A stretch of DNA of 64,000 nucleotides, taken from Virgibacillus salexigens (GTDB lineage Bacteria; Bacillota; Bacilli; Bacillales; Amphibacillaceae). Where the stretch lies: NCBI RefSeq assembly GCF_014905415.1, contig NZ_BNEO01000004.1, positions 226,741 through 290,740 of the forward strand, written 5' to 3'. Position numbers and translations under genes: made by a program. The stretch's first letter is position 1. Every line of letters starts with the position of its first letter. This document shows positions 8,672-18,610 of the stretch, piece by piece. The notes beneath the pieces were generated by a model that was not told the origin of the DNA, did not search any database, and saw nothing but the letters and a program-made list of their open reading frames with translations.

Positions 8672-8980
8672 TTGCATAAATCGTATGTATCGTATACCCT
8701 AGTAATCCTTTTTGCAGCCATCTTTATAAGTGGTTGCAGTTCAATGATGGACGAGCCAAATCGAATTCATAGTGTAGGTATGGTACAAACGGATTCAAAT
8801 ACAGATCAAGCTTGGAATGATACAAATGTCTACTTTAGGGAACACCTAACCACTGAGCGAGCGATTACAGAGGCAGAATTTTTGAATCATGCAGCGATTA
8901 GGGAGATTCCACCAAGGCTTCGAAAAGAATTAAAAAAGATAATCAACGATTACCGAGGAGCTAATTTACTCCCACAGTGA
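8672..8980 (+). CDS. Small lipoprotein upstream of fabH
   Basis: About 102 residues. Signal peptide with hydrophobic core LVILFAAIFIS and lipobox SGC (Cys about residue 22), then a soluble segment of about 80 residues with a basic helix (PPRLRKELKKIIND). The TTG at 8672 is preferred because GGGAG lies 8 nt upstream; GTG 8663 is in frame but overlaps that site. No family recognised. It occupies the place of med/yjzB in B. subtilis but I cannot equate it with either. Confidence 0.72.
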   Translation: MHKSYVSYTLVILFAAIFISGCSSMMDEPNRIHSVGMVQTDSNTDQAWNDTNVYFREHLTTERAITEAEFLNHAAIREIPPRLRKELKKIINDYRGANLLPQ

Positions 8981-9001
8981 AACTGCATAATGATTAGGTT
9001 C

Positions 9002-9046
9002 TTGCAAATTAGGGCTAAATGAATTAAAATTAGTACCAAGTCATAA
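9002..9046 (+). promoter_or_regulatory. fabH promoter with FapR operator
   Basis: TTGCAA (9002-9007), 17-bp spacer, TAAAAT (9025-9030). Starting at the last base of the -10 is TTAGTACCAAGTCATAA (9030-9046), close to the FapR operator core TTAGTACC(T/A)AGT known from B. subtilis fabHA. FapR would block the promoter until malonyl-CoA accumulates. Confidence 0.8.
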
Positions 9047-9081
9047 GAATAGATATTAATACTTTTTAAGGAGATGGAAAA

Positions 9082-10023
9082 ATGGATGTAGGTGTTCTAG
9101 GAGTCGGTCACTTTGTTCCAGAGAAAGTCGTGACTAATAAAGACTTAGAAAAAATTGTAGAGACGAATGACGAATGGATTCGTACTAGAACCGGTATCGA
9201 AGAGCGAAGAATTGCAGAAGACAACATGGATACCTCAGATATGGCATTTTTAGCTGCTAAGGATGCACTAGCAAATGCGGAAATGCATCCGGAAGAAATT
9301 GATCTTATTTTAGTTGCTACTGTAACACCAGACACCCCTTTTCCGTCTGTAGCATGTATAATTCAAGATAGATTAGGGGCAAAAAATGCAGCTGCAATGG
9401 ATGTTAGCGCTGCTTGTGCTGGATTTATGTATGGAATGGTAACAGCAAAACAATTTATCGAAACAAATACGTATAAAAATGTACTTGTTGTTGGAGTAGA
9501 AAAACTTTCAAAAATTACAGATTGGTCCGATCGCAGTACTTGTGTTTTATTTGGTGATGGAGCAGGAGCAGCAGTTATGGGCGAGGTATCTGAAGGCAGA
9601 GGAATTCTTTCCTTTGAACTAGGTTCAAATGGCGCTGGTGGTAAGGAGCTATATCAAGATAAAGATAGTGGCTATATCTATATGAACGGACGTGAAGTAT
9701 TTAAATTTGCTGTTCGGCAAATGCCAGAGTCTTCTGTCAATGTAATAAAAGCAGCTGGACATGATAAAGAGGATGTTGATTATTTAGTTCCACATCAAGC
9801 GAATATTCGAATTATGGAAGCTGCAAGAGAAAGACTTGAAATTTCTGATGAGAAGATGGCAAAGACGGTTAAAAAATACGGAAATAATTCCGCTGCTTCT
9901 ATACCAATTGCTTTATCAGAATCGGTAAAAGATGGTAAAATAAATGACGAGGATTTGGTCGTTTTAGTAGGCTTTGGAGGCGGATTAACGTGGGGAGCCT
10001 TAGCATTACGTTGGGGAAGATAA
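9082..10023 (+). CDS. fabH: 3-oxoacyl-ACP synthase III (FabH)
   Basis: Starts fatty-acid synthesis by condensing an acyl-CoA primer (branched in bacilli) with malonyl-ACP. 313 residues, full length. The triad is visible: Cys in [10 protein letters not shown], His in [11 protein letters not shown] and Asn in KYGNNSAAS; the C-terminal [10 protein letters not shown] loop is conserved. AAGGAGA ribosome binding site. First gene of a fabH-fabF operon under FapR control. Confidence 0.97.
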   Translation: MDVGVLGVGHFVPEKVVTNKDLEKIVETNDEWIRTRTGIEERRIAEDNMDTSDMAFLAAKDALANAEMHPEEIDLILVATVTPDTPFPSVACIIQDRLGAKNAAAMDVSAACAGFMYGMVTAKQFIETNTYKNVLVVGVEKLSKITDWSDRSTCVLFGDGAGAAVMGEVSEGRGILSFELGSNGAGGKELYQDKDSGYIYMNGREVFKFAVRQMPESSVNVIKAAGHDKEDVDYLVPHQANIRIMEAARERLEISDEKMAKTVKKYGNNSAASIPIALSESVKDGKINDEDLVVLVGFGGGLTWGALALRWGR

Positions 10024-10045
10024 ATGTAAGTAGGAGGACAACCTT

Positions 10046-11284
10046 ATGGAGCAAAGAAGAGTAGTTATTACTGGACTTGGGGCAGTAACCCCAGTAGGAA
10101 ATAATGTAAATCAAATGTGGGAAAGTATAATTAACGGGAAATCCGGAATTGATTTTGTGACAAAAGTAGACAGTCAACAATTCACTGCAAAAGTAGCTGC
10201 AGAAGTAAAAGATTTTGATGCTACCAAGTATATAGAGAAAAAAGACGTACGTAAGATGGATTTATTCACGCAATACGCTGTAGCGGCATCCAAAATGGCA
10301 GTAGAAGATGCCAATTTGATTATTGATGAAACGAATACAAACCGTGTTGGTGTATGGATTGGTTCTGGGATTGGTGGTATGCAAACTTGGGAAGATCAAC
10401 ATCGTAAATTCATGGAAAAAGGACCGAAGCGTGTTAGTCCATTCTTTGTGCCGATGATGATTCCAGATATGGCTGCTGGTCAAGTATCTATTCAATTAGG
10501 AGCAAAAGGAATAAATTCTTGTACAACAACTGCATGTGCTTCAGGTGCAAACTCCATTGGAGATGCGTTTAAGGCTATTCAACGTGGAGATGCAGATTAT
10601 ATGATTACTGGGGGGGCAGAAGCTCCCATATCTAATATGGCATTTGCGGGCTTCTCTTCAGCCAAAGCGCTATCCTTGAATGAAGATCCACAAACCGCGA
10701 GTCGCCCTTTTGACAAAGAACGAGATGGTTTTGTAATGGGGGAAGGATCCGGTATTTTAGTCTTAGAAGATTTAGAGACTGCACTTGCTCGAGATGCCCA
10801 TATATATGCAGAAATTGTTGGGTACGGAGCGACTGGAGACGCATACCATATAACAGCTCCAGCTGAAAACGGGGAAGGGGCAGCACGGGCAATGCAGCAT
10901 GCGTTGGATGACGCTTCGATTACTGCTGGACAAATTGACTATATCAATGCGCATGGAACGAGTACGGCATTGAATGATAAATTTGAAACAGCTGCAATTA
11001 AAGCTGTAATGTCAGAAGATGCGTATAATGTTGCCATTTCATCTACCAAATCGATGACTGGACACTTGCTTGGAGCAGCTGGGGGAATTGAGTCTGTTAT
11101 AGCTGTTAAATCAATAACAGATGGTATTATACCTCCGACAACCAATTATGAAACACCAGATGCTGATTGCGACTTAGATTATGTTCCAAATGAAGCTAGA
11201 CAGCAAGATGTAAATGTTGTTCTCAGCAACTCACTAGGATTTGGCGGCCATAATGTTGCTTTAGTATTTAAAAAATATGAATAA
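10046..11284 (+). CDS. fabF: 3-oxoacyl-ACP synthase II (FabF)
   Basis: Elongating condensing enzyme of type II fatty-acid synthesis. 412 residues with catalytic Cys in [12 protein letters not shown], and the two His in [12 protein letters not shown] and [10 protein letters not shown]; it ends in the usual GFGGHN motif. 22 bp after fabH, with its own AGGAGGA ribosome binding site. The pair fabH-fabF matches B. subtilis fabHA-fabF. Confidence 0.97.
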   Translation: MEQRRVVITGLGAVTPVGNNVNQMWESIINGKSGIDFVTKVDSQQFTAKVAAEVKDFDATKYIEKKDVRKMDLFTQYAVAASKMAVEDANLIIDETNTNRVGVWIGSGIGGMQTWEDQHRKFMEKGPKRVSPFFVPMMIPDMAAGQVSIQLGAKGINSCTTTACASGANSIGDAFKAIQRGDADYMITGGAEAPISNMAFAGFSSAKALSLNEDPQTASRPFDKERDGFVMGEGSGILVLEDLETALARDAHIYAEIVGYGATGDAYHITAPAENGEGAARAMQHALDDASITAGQIDYINAHGTSTALNDKFETAAIKAVMSEDAYNVAISSTKSMTGHLLGAAGGIESVIAVKSITDGIIPPTTNYETPDADCDLDYVPNEARQQDVNVVLSNSLGFGGHNVALVFKKYE

Positions 11285-11290
11285 ATAGCA

Positions 11291-11320
11291 AATCGATCCC
11301 ATGAAGGGGTCGATTTTTTG
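11291..11320 (+). terminator. Terminator of the fabHF operon
   Basis: AATCGATCC (11291-11299) pairs with GGGTCGATT (11307-11315), one T-G wobble, followed by six T. Confidence 0.85.
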
Positions 11321-11412
11321 TTTACCAATTGTAAAAGCTTGTACAATTTTTTTCATGTAATAGGTAAGACAAGCATACTCTATTAAAAAGTGGACAAGGT
11401 AGGCGACAATTT

Positions 11413-11622
11413 ATGGGGTATGTATTTCTGTTTTTAATGGGATTCGGTTTTGCTGTAATGGGTGGAGTAACTATCATTGCTTATATGAACTTTCTTCCAG
11501 CTGGTCTATCATGGGGAGAATATTTTAGTTTTATTTTGAGCCGAATTGAATGTTATTTTTTACCAATAGGAATTGTTATGATGAGTCTGGTTATCAGCCG
11601 TTTACCAAATAAACTTAAATGA
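11413..11622 (+). CDS. Small two-helix membrane protein
   Basis: 69 residues with two hydrophobic segments (about 3-27 and 45-62) joined by a short loop, and a basic tail. AAGGTAGG lies about 8 nt upstream of the ATG. I do not recognise a family. It stands between fabF and yjbA and could have its own promoter. Confidence 0.65.
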   Translation: MGYVFLFLMGFGFAVMGGVTIIAYMNFLPAGLSWGEYFSFILSRIECYFLPIGIVMMSLVISRLPNKLK

Positions 11623-11811
11623 TAAGTGAAAGATAAAGGTTTTCAATTGAACCATTTCCATGCATGAATTACCTTGCTTGATAATTACTACCAAGAAGAA
11701 TACTATATTTTGGAAAAAATATCATGCCGCAAATATGGCAGACTTAGAATATTTTTCTAAATCATGGTCATAATGTATGTTAAGTTCTGATTGAAAAGTG
11801 AGGGTTGTTTT

Positions 11812-12573
11812 ATGCTATATATGCATGATGTATGGGTGAATTGGTTTGAAGGAGAAGAAAATGGCTATAATGTTTGTTATTTTCAAGAATGGCGCAAGGA
11901 GGACGGCATAGAATTACTCGATCAGGTGCCATTACTATACATAACAAAGGACTTGTATAACTTTATTGAAAATGATATGCATGAACTGCCAAAAGCTTTA
12001 TTAGATGCTATTTATAAACGTGCTTATATGCGAAAAGGGCAAGAAAGAACCGTTTTAGACTATGCTTGTATTGTGACAGATGGTAATGACATGTTGGCAT
12101 TTGATACAATCGGCTATAAAATTCCAGTTCGAAAAAGTCGTTTAATTCCCAGACAAGAACAGTTGGTGTACGACATGATTAAGAACACCAAACCTCAGTC
12201 ATTTAAATATGATAATAAATATTATAAAAAGGAATACCATATGTTGTCGATGCCGCCCGAACTCGTTTTTGGGTTAACGAGAAGAGAAAGACAGCTGAAA
12301 CAACTATTAATGATGGCACTTGATCAGCTACGGACGGCTAATCATTTAGAAGAACTTCGTTACTGGTTAACGGAATGGGACCCAAAAAATTATCCATATA
12401 TCCGGTTTATGGATGAAGAGAAAGTTTGGACAGCTTTATATGAGGGTGTCAGACAAGGTTGGAGTACAAGGCATGAGGACCTGTGTGCGAAGTTAATAAA
12501 AGGACAGCCTTTCCTAGAAAAAATGTGGGAAATTGAAAACGGTCAAGAACAAAATACATCGAAGCAAAAATAA
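11812..12573 (+). CDS. yjbA: UPF0736/DUF3603 family protein (YjbA-like)
   Basis: 253 residues from ATG 11812 (site GTGAGG upstream; an in-frame TTG lies 21 bp earlier). Hydrophilic protein with an N-terminal [20 protein letters not shown] segment characteristic of YjbA and a helical C-terminal half. Function unknown. It is next to trpS, as in B. subtilis. Confidence 0.87.
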   Translation: MLYMHDVWVNWFEGEENGYNVCYFQEWRKEDGIELLDQVPLLYITKDLYNFIENDMHELPKALLDAIYKRAYMRKGQERTVLDYACIVTDGNDMLAFDTIGYKIPVRKSRLIPRQEQLVYDMIKNTKPQSFKYDNKYYKKEYHMLSMPPELVFGLTRRERQLKQLLMMALDQLRTANHLEELRYWLTEWDPKNYPYIRFMDEEKVWTALYEGVRQGWSTRHEDLCAKLIKGQPFLEKMWEIENGQEQNTSKQK

Positions 12574-12587
12574 GGGATAGATATAAT

Positions 12588-12637
12588 AAACAAGAGGAGG
12601 GTCTCATAACAAACAAAGATCATCCTCTTGTTTACGT

Positions 12638-12640
<3 letters not shown>
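12588..12640. terminator. Shared terminator between yjbA and trpS
   Basis: AAACAAGAGGA (12588-12598) pairs with TCCTCTTGTTT (12623-12633) around a 24-nt loop. T-rich flanks on both strands suggest bidirectional use between convergent genes. Confidence 0.65.
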
Positions 12641-13885
<1,245 letters not shown>

Positions 13886-13890
13886 ACACT

Positions 13891-13920
13891 ATTATATAGG
13901 ATTTGAAAGGTTAAAATCAA
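13891..13920 (-). promoter_or_regulatory. SigA promoter of the trpS T-box transcript
   Basis: On the minus strand TTGATT (13920-13915), 18-bp spacer, TATAAT (13896-13891). Transcription would start near 13884, just before the T-box stem I. Confidence 0.75.
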
Positions 13921-14014
13921 GTTTTGCTGTTGAAAGAATTACCGATTATACGTATGGTAAGGATAGTACAAGTGAATACGAAATGGTGAAAAAGCCGTAA
14001 AGGAGTAAATTCAC

Positions 14015-14965
14015 ATGAAAATATTAATTCTTGGTGCTGGTGCAATGGGGAGTCTTTTCGCTGGAAAATTAACGAAATGTGGATTCGATGTCACGCTGTA
14101 TAATAGACCAAATAACCATGTAGAAATAATGAAGCAGCAAGGTATGCAAATGGTTCATGATAAAGGTGATTTTGCTACCCTCCATGTACCAGTTTATACG
14201 AACCCTGCCGATTTACCTGGAGATTACGAGCTTATGCTTGTATTGATAAAATCTTTTGCAACTAAGGCTGTATTAGAAAAGGTATTACCAATGGTCGATG
14301 ACAAGACCCCAATCCTTACCTTGCAAAATGGAATAGGTAACCTTGAATTAATTCAACAATTAGCACCGACACATGAAGTTTTTGTTGGTGGAACTAGTGC
14401 TGGGGCAGGTTGGGTGAAGCAGGGAGTAATAGAACAACGGGCTTGGGGGAAAACATTTATTGGATCAACGAAACCGACTAATGAGAATGTCGATTTTTTA
14501 AAGAAGGTTGCTGCTACATTTTCCGAAAGTGGATTGGAAACGTTAGTGTCTGACAATGTACAATCTATAATTTGGAGTAAATTGGTAGTAAATATAGCTT
14601 ATAATGGTCTAACTGCTGTAACACGTTTGAAAAACGGGGAGGCTATTGAGTATAAGGAAGGGAAAGAACTTGTTTCAAAGCTAGTAGAGGAAGCTGTTGA
14701 GGTTGCACATGCAAAAGAAATATCCTTATTGTATAAAGATCCTGTTCAAGAATGTATACGCTTAGGGATTGAAGAGATTGGGAGAAATATATCATCTATG
14801 CTTACAGATGTTCTTCATCAGCGTAAAACAGAAATAGAAGTTATCAATGGTGCGATTGTTAAAGAAGGAAAAAGGCTACAAATTGCTACTCCATATAATA
14901 ATATGATGTATAAATTAGTGAAAATGATAGATCAGAGTTATCCACGTACAATTCTACATCCTTAA
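14015..14965 (+). CDS. panE: 2-dehydropantoate 2-reductase (ketopantoate reductase)
   Basis: NADPH-dependent reduction of ketopantoate to pantoate in coenzyme A biosynthesis. 316 residues: ILGAGAMGSLFAGKL at residues 5-19 binds NADPH, the ApbA N-domain continues to LQNGIGN, and the C-terminal domain has the catalytic Lys in SIIWSKLVVN (about 190) and later NISSML. AAAGGAG ribosome binding site. Convergent with panD-panB, so it completes a local pantothenate group. Other members of the ApbA family reduce other 2-keto acids; context supports panE. Confidence 0.9.
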   Translation: MKILILGAGAMGSLFAGKLTKCGFDVTLYNRPNNHVEIMKQQGMQMVHDKGDFATLHVPVYTNPADLPGDYELMLVLIKSFATKAVLEKVLPMVDDKTPILTLQNGIGNLELIQQLAPTHEVFVGGTSAGAGWVKQGVIEQRAWGKTFIGSTKPTNENVDFLKKVAATFSESGLETLVSDNVQSIIWSKLVVNIAYNGLTAVTRLKNGEAIEYKEGKELVSKLVEEAVEVAHAKEISLLYKDPVQECIRLGIEEIGRNISSMLTDVLHQRKTEIEVINGAIVKEGKRLQIATPYNNMMYKLVKMIDQSYPRTILHP

Positions 14966-14972
14966 TATGTAT

Positions 14973-15006
14973 AGAACAGTCTGATTCTAGATTCAGACTG
15001 TTCTTT
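14973..15006. terminator. Bidirectional terminator between panE and panD
   Basis: GAACAGTCTGA (14974-14984) pairs with TCAGACTGTTC (14993-15003); T-rich on the + side. Confidence 0.75.
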
Positions 15007-15008
15007 GA

Positions 15009-15398
15009 TTAAGAATTTATTGTTGTTAATGGCGGTTCTTGTTCCAATAGGTTTGTAACCTCGTTTTTGTCATTCATGATTGCAACTAATGGACGATGGG
15101 AATGAAGCTCTTCACCTGAAAGGAGTGCATAGGAGACAATAATGACGACATCATCTTTTTGAACAAGTCTTGCTGCAGCTCCATTTAAGCAAATTACGCC
15201 AGAGCCTCTTTGTCCTGCTATAACGTACGTTTCTAACCGAGCGCCATTGTTATTGTTTACAATTTGAACCTTTTCATGTGGCAATATATTTACTTTATCC
15301 AAAATATCTTGATCAATTGTAACACTACCTACATAGTTTAAATTAGCTTCTGTGACACGTGCACGATGTATCTTACTTTTCATCATTGTTCGGAACAT
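15009..15398 (-). CDS. panD: Aspartate 1-decarboxylase
   Basis: Pyruvoyl enzyme making beta-alanine from aspartate for pantothenate. 129 residues. The proenzyme self-cleaves between Gly24 and Ser25 in NYVGSVTID, producing the pyruvoyl group; [11 protein letters not shown] and the [14 protein letters not shown] segment are conserved. AAAGGAG ribosome binding site. It lies 50 bp after panB on the same strand; panC, which usually separates the two in bacilli, is absent here. Confidence 0.96.
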   Translation of the reverse strand: MFRTMMKSKIHRARVTEANLNYVGSVTIDQDILDKVNILPHEKVQIVNNNNGARLETYVIAGQRGSGVICLNGAAARLVQKDDVVIIVSYALLSGEELHSHRPLVAIMNDKNEVTNLLEQEPPLTTINS

Positions 15399-15448
15399 GT
15401 GATTAACTCCTTTTCATTCATTGTTAATCAAAATTGAATAAGTGAACC

Positions 15449-16273
15449 TCATTCTGGGAGGAGGTCTTTACTTTTTATGAAGAAGGAATGTTCGTCCGAC
15501 GGGAAGTTTTGAGTTTTTACATCGGATATATATCCTTTAATCGCTTCTAATCCAATTTGATTAAAATCACTATAAGGTTTAACGAATCTTGGTAGGCGAT
15601 CGACACCATATTTTAGAATATCGTGATAAACAAGGACTTGTCCATCACATTTCGAACCAGCACCTATTCCAATAGTTGGTATATCAATAGATGCTGTTAT
15701 GATGTCAGCTAGTTCTTTTGGAACGCATTCCAAAACAAGTGCTACAGCACCAGACGCAGCCACTTTCTTAGCATCATGTAGTAGTTTAGCTGCTGCTGCT
15801 TTATCTTTCCCTTGAACTTTAAATCCTCCTAATACATTAACGGACTGCGGTGTTAAGCCCAAATGACCAATAGCCGGAATACCTGCCTCTGTTAATCGTT
15901 GGATAAATTCAATAATCCCTGCTGAGGCACCCTCAATTTTCAAGCATTGTGCATTGGTTTCCTGAAAGATTTTGGCTGCCTGACGTAATGAATCTTCTGT
16001 GGAAATATGATAGGACATAAACGGCATATCGACGACAGCAAAAGTATTTGGTGCGCCTCTCTTTACAGCTTTTCCATGATGAATCATGTCTTCTACTGTT
16101 ACTTGTACCGTTGAATCATATCCAAGTACGACCATTCCTAATGAGTCACCGACAAGTATCGTATCAATGCCTGCCTGTTCTGCTTGTTTAGCAGAAGGAT
16201 AATCATAAGCAGTAACCATGGTGATTTTTTCATGATTTTGTTTCATTTTTTTTAAATCTAATATGGTAAGCAT
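15449..16273 (-). CDS. panB: 3-methyl-2-oxobutanoate hydroxymethyltransferase
   Basis: Makes ketopantoate from 2-ketoisovalerate and methylene-tetrahydrofolate. 274 residues, full length. Metal and substrate motifs are visible: [27 protein letters not shown] (Asp ligand), VDMPFMSY, and the catalytic Glu in [24 protein letters not shown] near the C-terminus. First gene of the panB-panD unit. Ribosome binding site AGGAGAG is about 10 nt from the ATG. Confidence 0.97.
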   Translation of the reverse strand: MLTILDLKKMKQNHEKITMVTAYDYPSAKQAEQAGIDTILVGDSLGMVVLGYDSTVQVTVEDMIHHGKAVKRGAPNTFAVVDMPFMSYHISTEDSLRQAAKIFQETNAQCLKIEGASAGIIEFIQRLTEAGIPAIGHLGLTPQSVNVLGGFKVQGKDKAAAAKLLHDAKKVAASGAVALVLECVPKELADIITASIDIPTIGIGAGSKCDGQVLVYHDILKYGVDRLPRFVKPYSDFNQIGLEAIKGYISDVKTQNFPSDEHSFFIKSKDLLPE

Positions 16274-16411
16274 AAATAAACTCTCTCCTCAATTAAGTTA
16301 TAGAGGCTATTCGTGTTTGTTTTTACTGGATTTGATGATGTTTATTATACAACAAAGGGGGAAAAGAATAAATCAAGCCTGATTATTTTCTTCAAAATCT
16401 TGTATTTTTCG

Positions 16412-16440
16412 TTCAAAATTGACATGTTTTCCTTTATACT
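16412..16440 (+). promoter_or_regulatory. Candidate SigA promoter of the DUF4015 gene
   Basis: TTCAAA (16412-16417), 17-bp spacer, TATACT (16435-16440), about 38 bp upstream of the start codon. Confidence 0.5.
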
Positions 16441-16477
16441 AGACTCATATTACAATGAAATTGGGGATTGATTGCTT

Positions 16478-17686
16478 ATGCAGAGAAAGCGAGGATTAAT
16501 TGTAGCCATACTTAGTACAGTGCTACTAAGCATTCCGGCAATTGTAAGTGGGGAAGACGCTCAGGAAATAAAGCCACATCATGAGAGGGAGATCAGCTTA
16601 AAGCCACTTGAACTAGAGAATACGATGAAACGATTTGTACATACCTCAAGTTATGATTTCGAATATCCTGATGCGGTAAGAGGAATATATGTGACTGGAA
16701 ATTCTGCTGGTGGCAGTCGGTTTAATTCCTTGGTTGATTTTGTCGATGAAACCGATTTGAATACCATGGTAATTGATATTAAAGAAGATAATGGTCACTT
16801 AACGTTTAAACCAGAAGAAGGTTCCCCATATGAAGATATGGCAAAAAATTTAATTGATGATCCTGAACAAATGATGAAAGTTTTAGAAGAAAAACAAATT
16901 TATCCAATTGCACGAATTGTAGTATTTAAGGATTCGGTTTTAGCAGAAAAACGTCCAGATTTATCGTTTACCAAAGATGGGGAAGTATGGAAAAATGGTA
17001 AAGGAGAAGCGTTTGTTAGTCCGTTTCAAACCGAAGTTTGGGAATATAACGTTGAGGTTGCTAAAATGGCAGCAGCAATGGGATTCCAAGAGATACAATT
17101 TGATTATGTTCGTTTTCCTGAAGGTTTTGAGACAAGAGATAAGGAATTGGAATATTCTTTAGGAGAATATGAAAACCTAGAAATGAACAATATTAAGAAA
17201 CGAGTTAAAGCAGTAACTGACTTTGTGCATTTTGCAAGTGAAGAATTGTCTAATTATGATGTTGATGTCTCTGCTGATATATTTGGATATGCTGCTACTA
17301 TCGAAGAAACGCCTGGTATAGGACAAAATTTCTCTAAGATTGCAGATAATGTTGATGTAATTTCGTCGATGATTTATCCAAGCCATTGGACGCCTTATTT
17401 TGGAATTGAAAAACCAGATGAAGAACCATACAAATTAGTTAATGCGTATGCAAAGGTGGAAAATAAAGTCTTAGATAAATTAGATAACCCACCAGTTTCT
17501 AGACCTTGGATACAGGACTTCGAAGCTCCTTGGCTTTATTCAGGAGCAACAAAGCAGTATGGTAAAGCTGAGGTGGAAGCCCAAATTAAAGCCCTAGCAG
17601 AGAATGATATCCATGAATTCTTACTTTGGAATGCTGGTAATACGTATACGGAAAATGTAGATTATACAGTCGGAATGAGCAAATAA
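16478..17686 (+). CDS. Exported putative glycoside hydrolase (DUF4015)
   Basis: 402 residues. An N-terminal signal peptide (basic start, hydrophobic 8-24, cleavage near Gly-Glu-Asp) is followed by a TIM-barrel-like DUF4015 domain: GIYVTGNSAGG, TMVIDIKEDNGHLTF, FQEIQFDYVRFPEGF and the later DIFGYAA and ISSMIYPSHW motifs. The acidic residues of DIKED and FDYVRFPE sit where barrel glycosidases carry catalytic acids. It should act on cell-wall or extracellular polysaccharide; the substrate is unknown. ATG 16478 is preferred over the TTG two codons earlier. Confidence 0.88.
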   Translation: MQRKRGLIVAILSTVLLSIPAIVSGEDAQEIKPHHEREISLKPLELENTMKRFVHTSSYDFEYPDAVRGIYVTGNSAGGSRFNSLVDFVDETDLNTMVIDIKEDNGHLTFKPEEGSPYEDMAKNLIDDPEQMMKVLEEKQIYPIARIVVFKDSVLAEKRPDLSFTKDGEVWKNGKGEAFVSPFQTEVWEYNVEVAKMAAAMGFQEIQFDYVRFPEGFETRDKELEYSLGEYENLEMNNIKKRVKAVTDFVHFASEELSNYDVDVSADIFGYAATIEETPGIGQNFSKIADNVDVISSMIYPSHWTPYFGIEKPDEEPYKLVNAYAKVENKVLDKLDNPPVSRPWIQDFEAPWLYSGATKQYGKAEVEAQIKALAENDIHEFLLWNAGNTYTENVDYTVGMSK

Positions 17687-17693
17687 CGAATAG

Positions 17694-17722
17694 AGCAGAC
17701 CAATTAAAAGGTCTGCTTTTTT
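17694..17722 (+). terminator. Terminator of the DUF4015 gene
   Basis: AGCAGACC (17694-17701) pairs with GGTCTGCT (17710-17717) and is followed by six T. Confidence 0.9.
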
Positions 17723-17759
17723 AAAGCTATTAATTTAGAAACCTACAACCATTTTTGGA

Positions 17760-17853
17760 GAGGATTGCGTATACTTTTTTGAAGCAAGAAACCCTCTGAG
17801 GGGACAAGCTCCTTGTTGGGAGAACGTAATCCTTCAAGGATCTTCTCTTTTTT
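17760..17853 (+). ncRNA. Candidate structured RNA with terminator/antiterminator arms
   Basis: AGGATTGCGT (17761-17770) can pair along its full length with ACGTAATCCT (17824-17833, one G-U). The 3-prime arm also belongs to a terminator: ATCCTT-C-AAGGAT (17829-17841) enclosed by GAGAA (17820-17824) and TTCTC (17843-17847), then seven T. Between them lie two small hairpins (CCCT/AGGG at about 17792-17803 and CAAG/CTTG at 17805-17815). No known riboswitch class was recognised. It sits after the previous gene's terminator and before a separate promoter of yjbC, so it may be a free small RNA. Confidence 0.5.
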
Positions 17854-17911
17854 TCTACATGATATATCCTATCTTGGGAAATCTAAAATAACACAATATT
17901 GTGGCTTCTAT

Positions 17912-17940
17912 TTAACAAAATTTTATTTTTTCGTTATACT
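17912..17940 (+). promoter_or_regulatory. SigA promoter of yjbC
   Basis: TTAACA (17912-17917), 17-bp spacer, TATACT (17935-17940); 33 bp upstream of the yjbC start. Confidence 0.65.
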
Positions 17941-17972
17941 AAATAGGACTACTAAAAATAAGGAGTAGATCA

Positions 17973-18554
17973 ATGAATTGGTATGAGAAATTGAATAAGT
18001 ATTTTCCTGTAGAAGAGATGAAATCCAAAAAACATATGGAAATGCTCTTAGAGGAAAAAGGTGACGTCTATTACAAAGACGAGAGTGATAAGCATGTTTT
18101 GATGTATGCTGAATTTGACACATTTCTGTTTATCGACTATTTATGGGTATCAGCAAAAACAAGGGGTCAAGGTATTGGTCACAAATTAATTGAGAAATTA
18201 AAAGCCAAAAACAAACCAATTATTCTCGAAGTAGAGCCTGTTGATTATGAGGATTCAGATACAGAAAAACGACTACATTTTTACAATAGGGAAGGGTTTC
18301 GTCATGCCCAGGCTATCGGTTATACCCGTAGATCTTTAGCGACAAATGAAGATACACCGATGGAAATCCTGTACTGGTCACCGAATGATGAATCGGAAGA
18401 CTTTATTTATGAACAAATGAAAAAGATGTATGAAGATATACACACGTATAAAGATGAAGAGATATACGGAAAAGCTTATCAGGGGGTTGATGAAGTATTA
18501 ACCTATGATAAAAATCGATCCTCCGCTAACATCTTAGATAATTTGAAAAGTTAA
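17973..18554 (+). CDS. yjbC: GNAT-family acetyltransferase (YjbC-like)
   Basis: 193 residues. The acetyl-CoA-binding loop of the GNAT fold is seen in WVSAKTRGQGIGHKLIEKLK (about 62-80), followed by EVEPVD and the FYNREGFR motif. Target unknown. In B. subtilis yjbC precedes spx and is under stress control; here a strong terminator and the divergently placed glnK-amtB operon separate yjbC from spx. AAGGAGTA ribosome binding site. Confidence 0.88.
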   Translation: MNWYEKLNKYFPVEEMKSKKHMEMLLEEKGDVYYKDESDKHVLMYAEFDTFLFIDYLWVSAKTRGQGIGHKLIEKLKAKNKPIILEVEPVDYEDSDTEKRLHFYNREGFRHAQAIGYTRRSLATNEDTPMEILYWSPNDESEDFIYEQMKKMYEDIHTYKDEEIYGKAYQGVDEVLTYDKNRSSANILDNLKS

Positions 18555-18560
18555 ACAAAA

Positions 18561-18593
18561 GCCTCTTATTCCTCGTAGAATAAGAGGCTTTTT
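18561..18593. terminator. Terminator between yjbC and amtB (convergent)
   Basis: Perfect 11-bp stem GCCTCTTATTC (18561-18571) and GAATAAGAGGC (18578-18588), T-run on the + side and A-run on the other, so it can serve both genes. Confidence 0.9.
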
Positions 18594-18610
18594 AACAATT
18601 GTTTTGTTAA

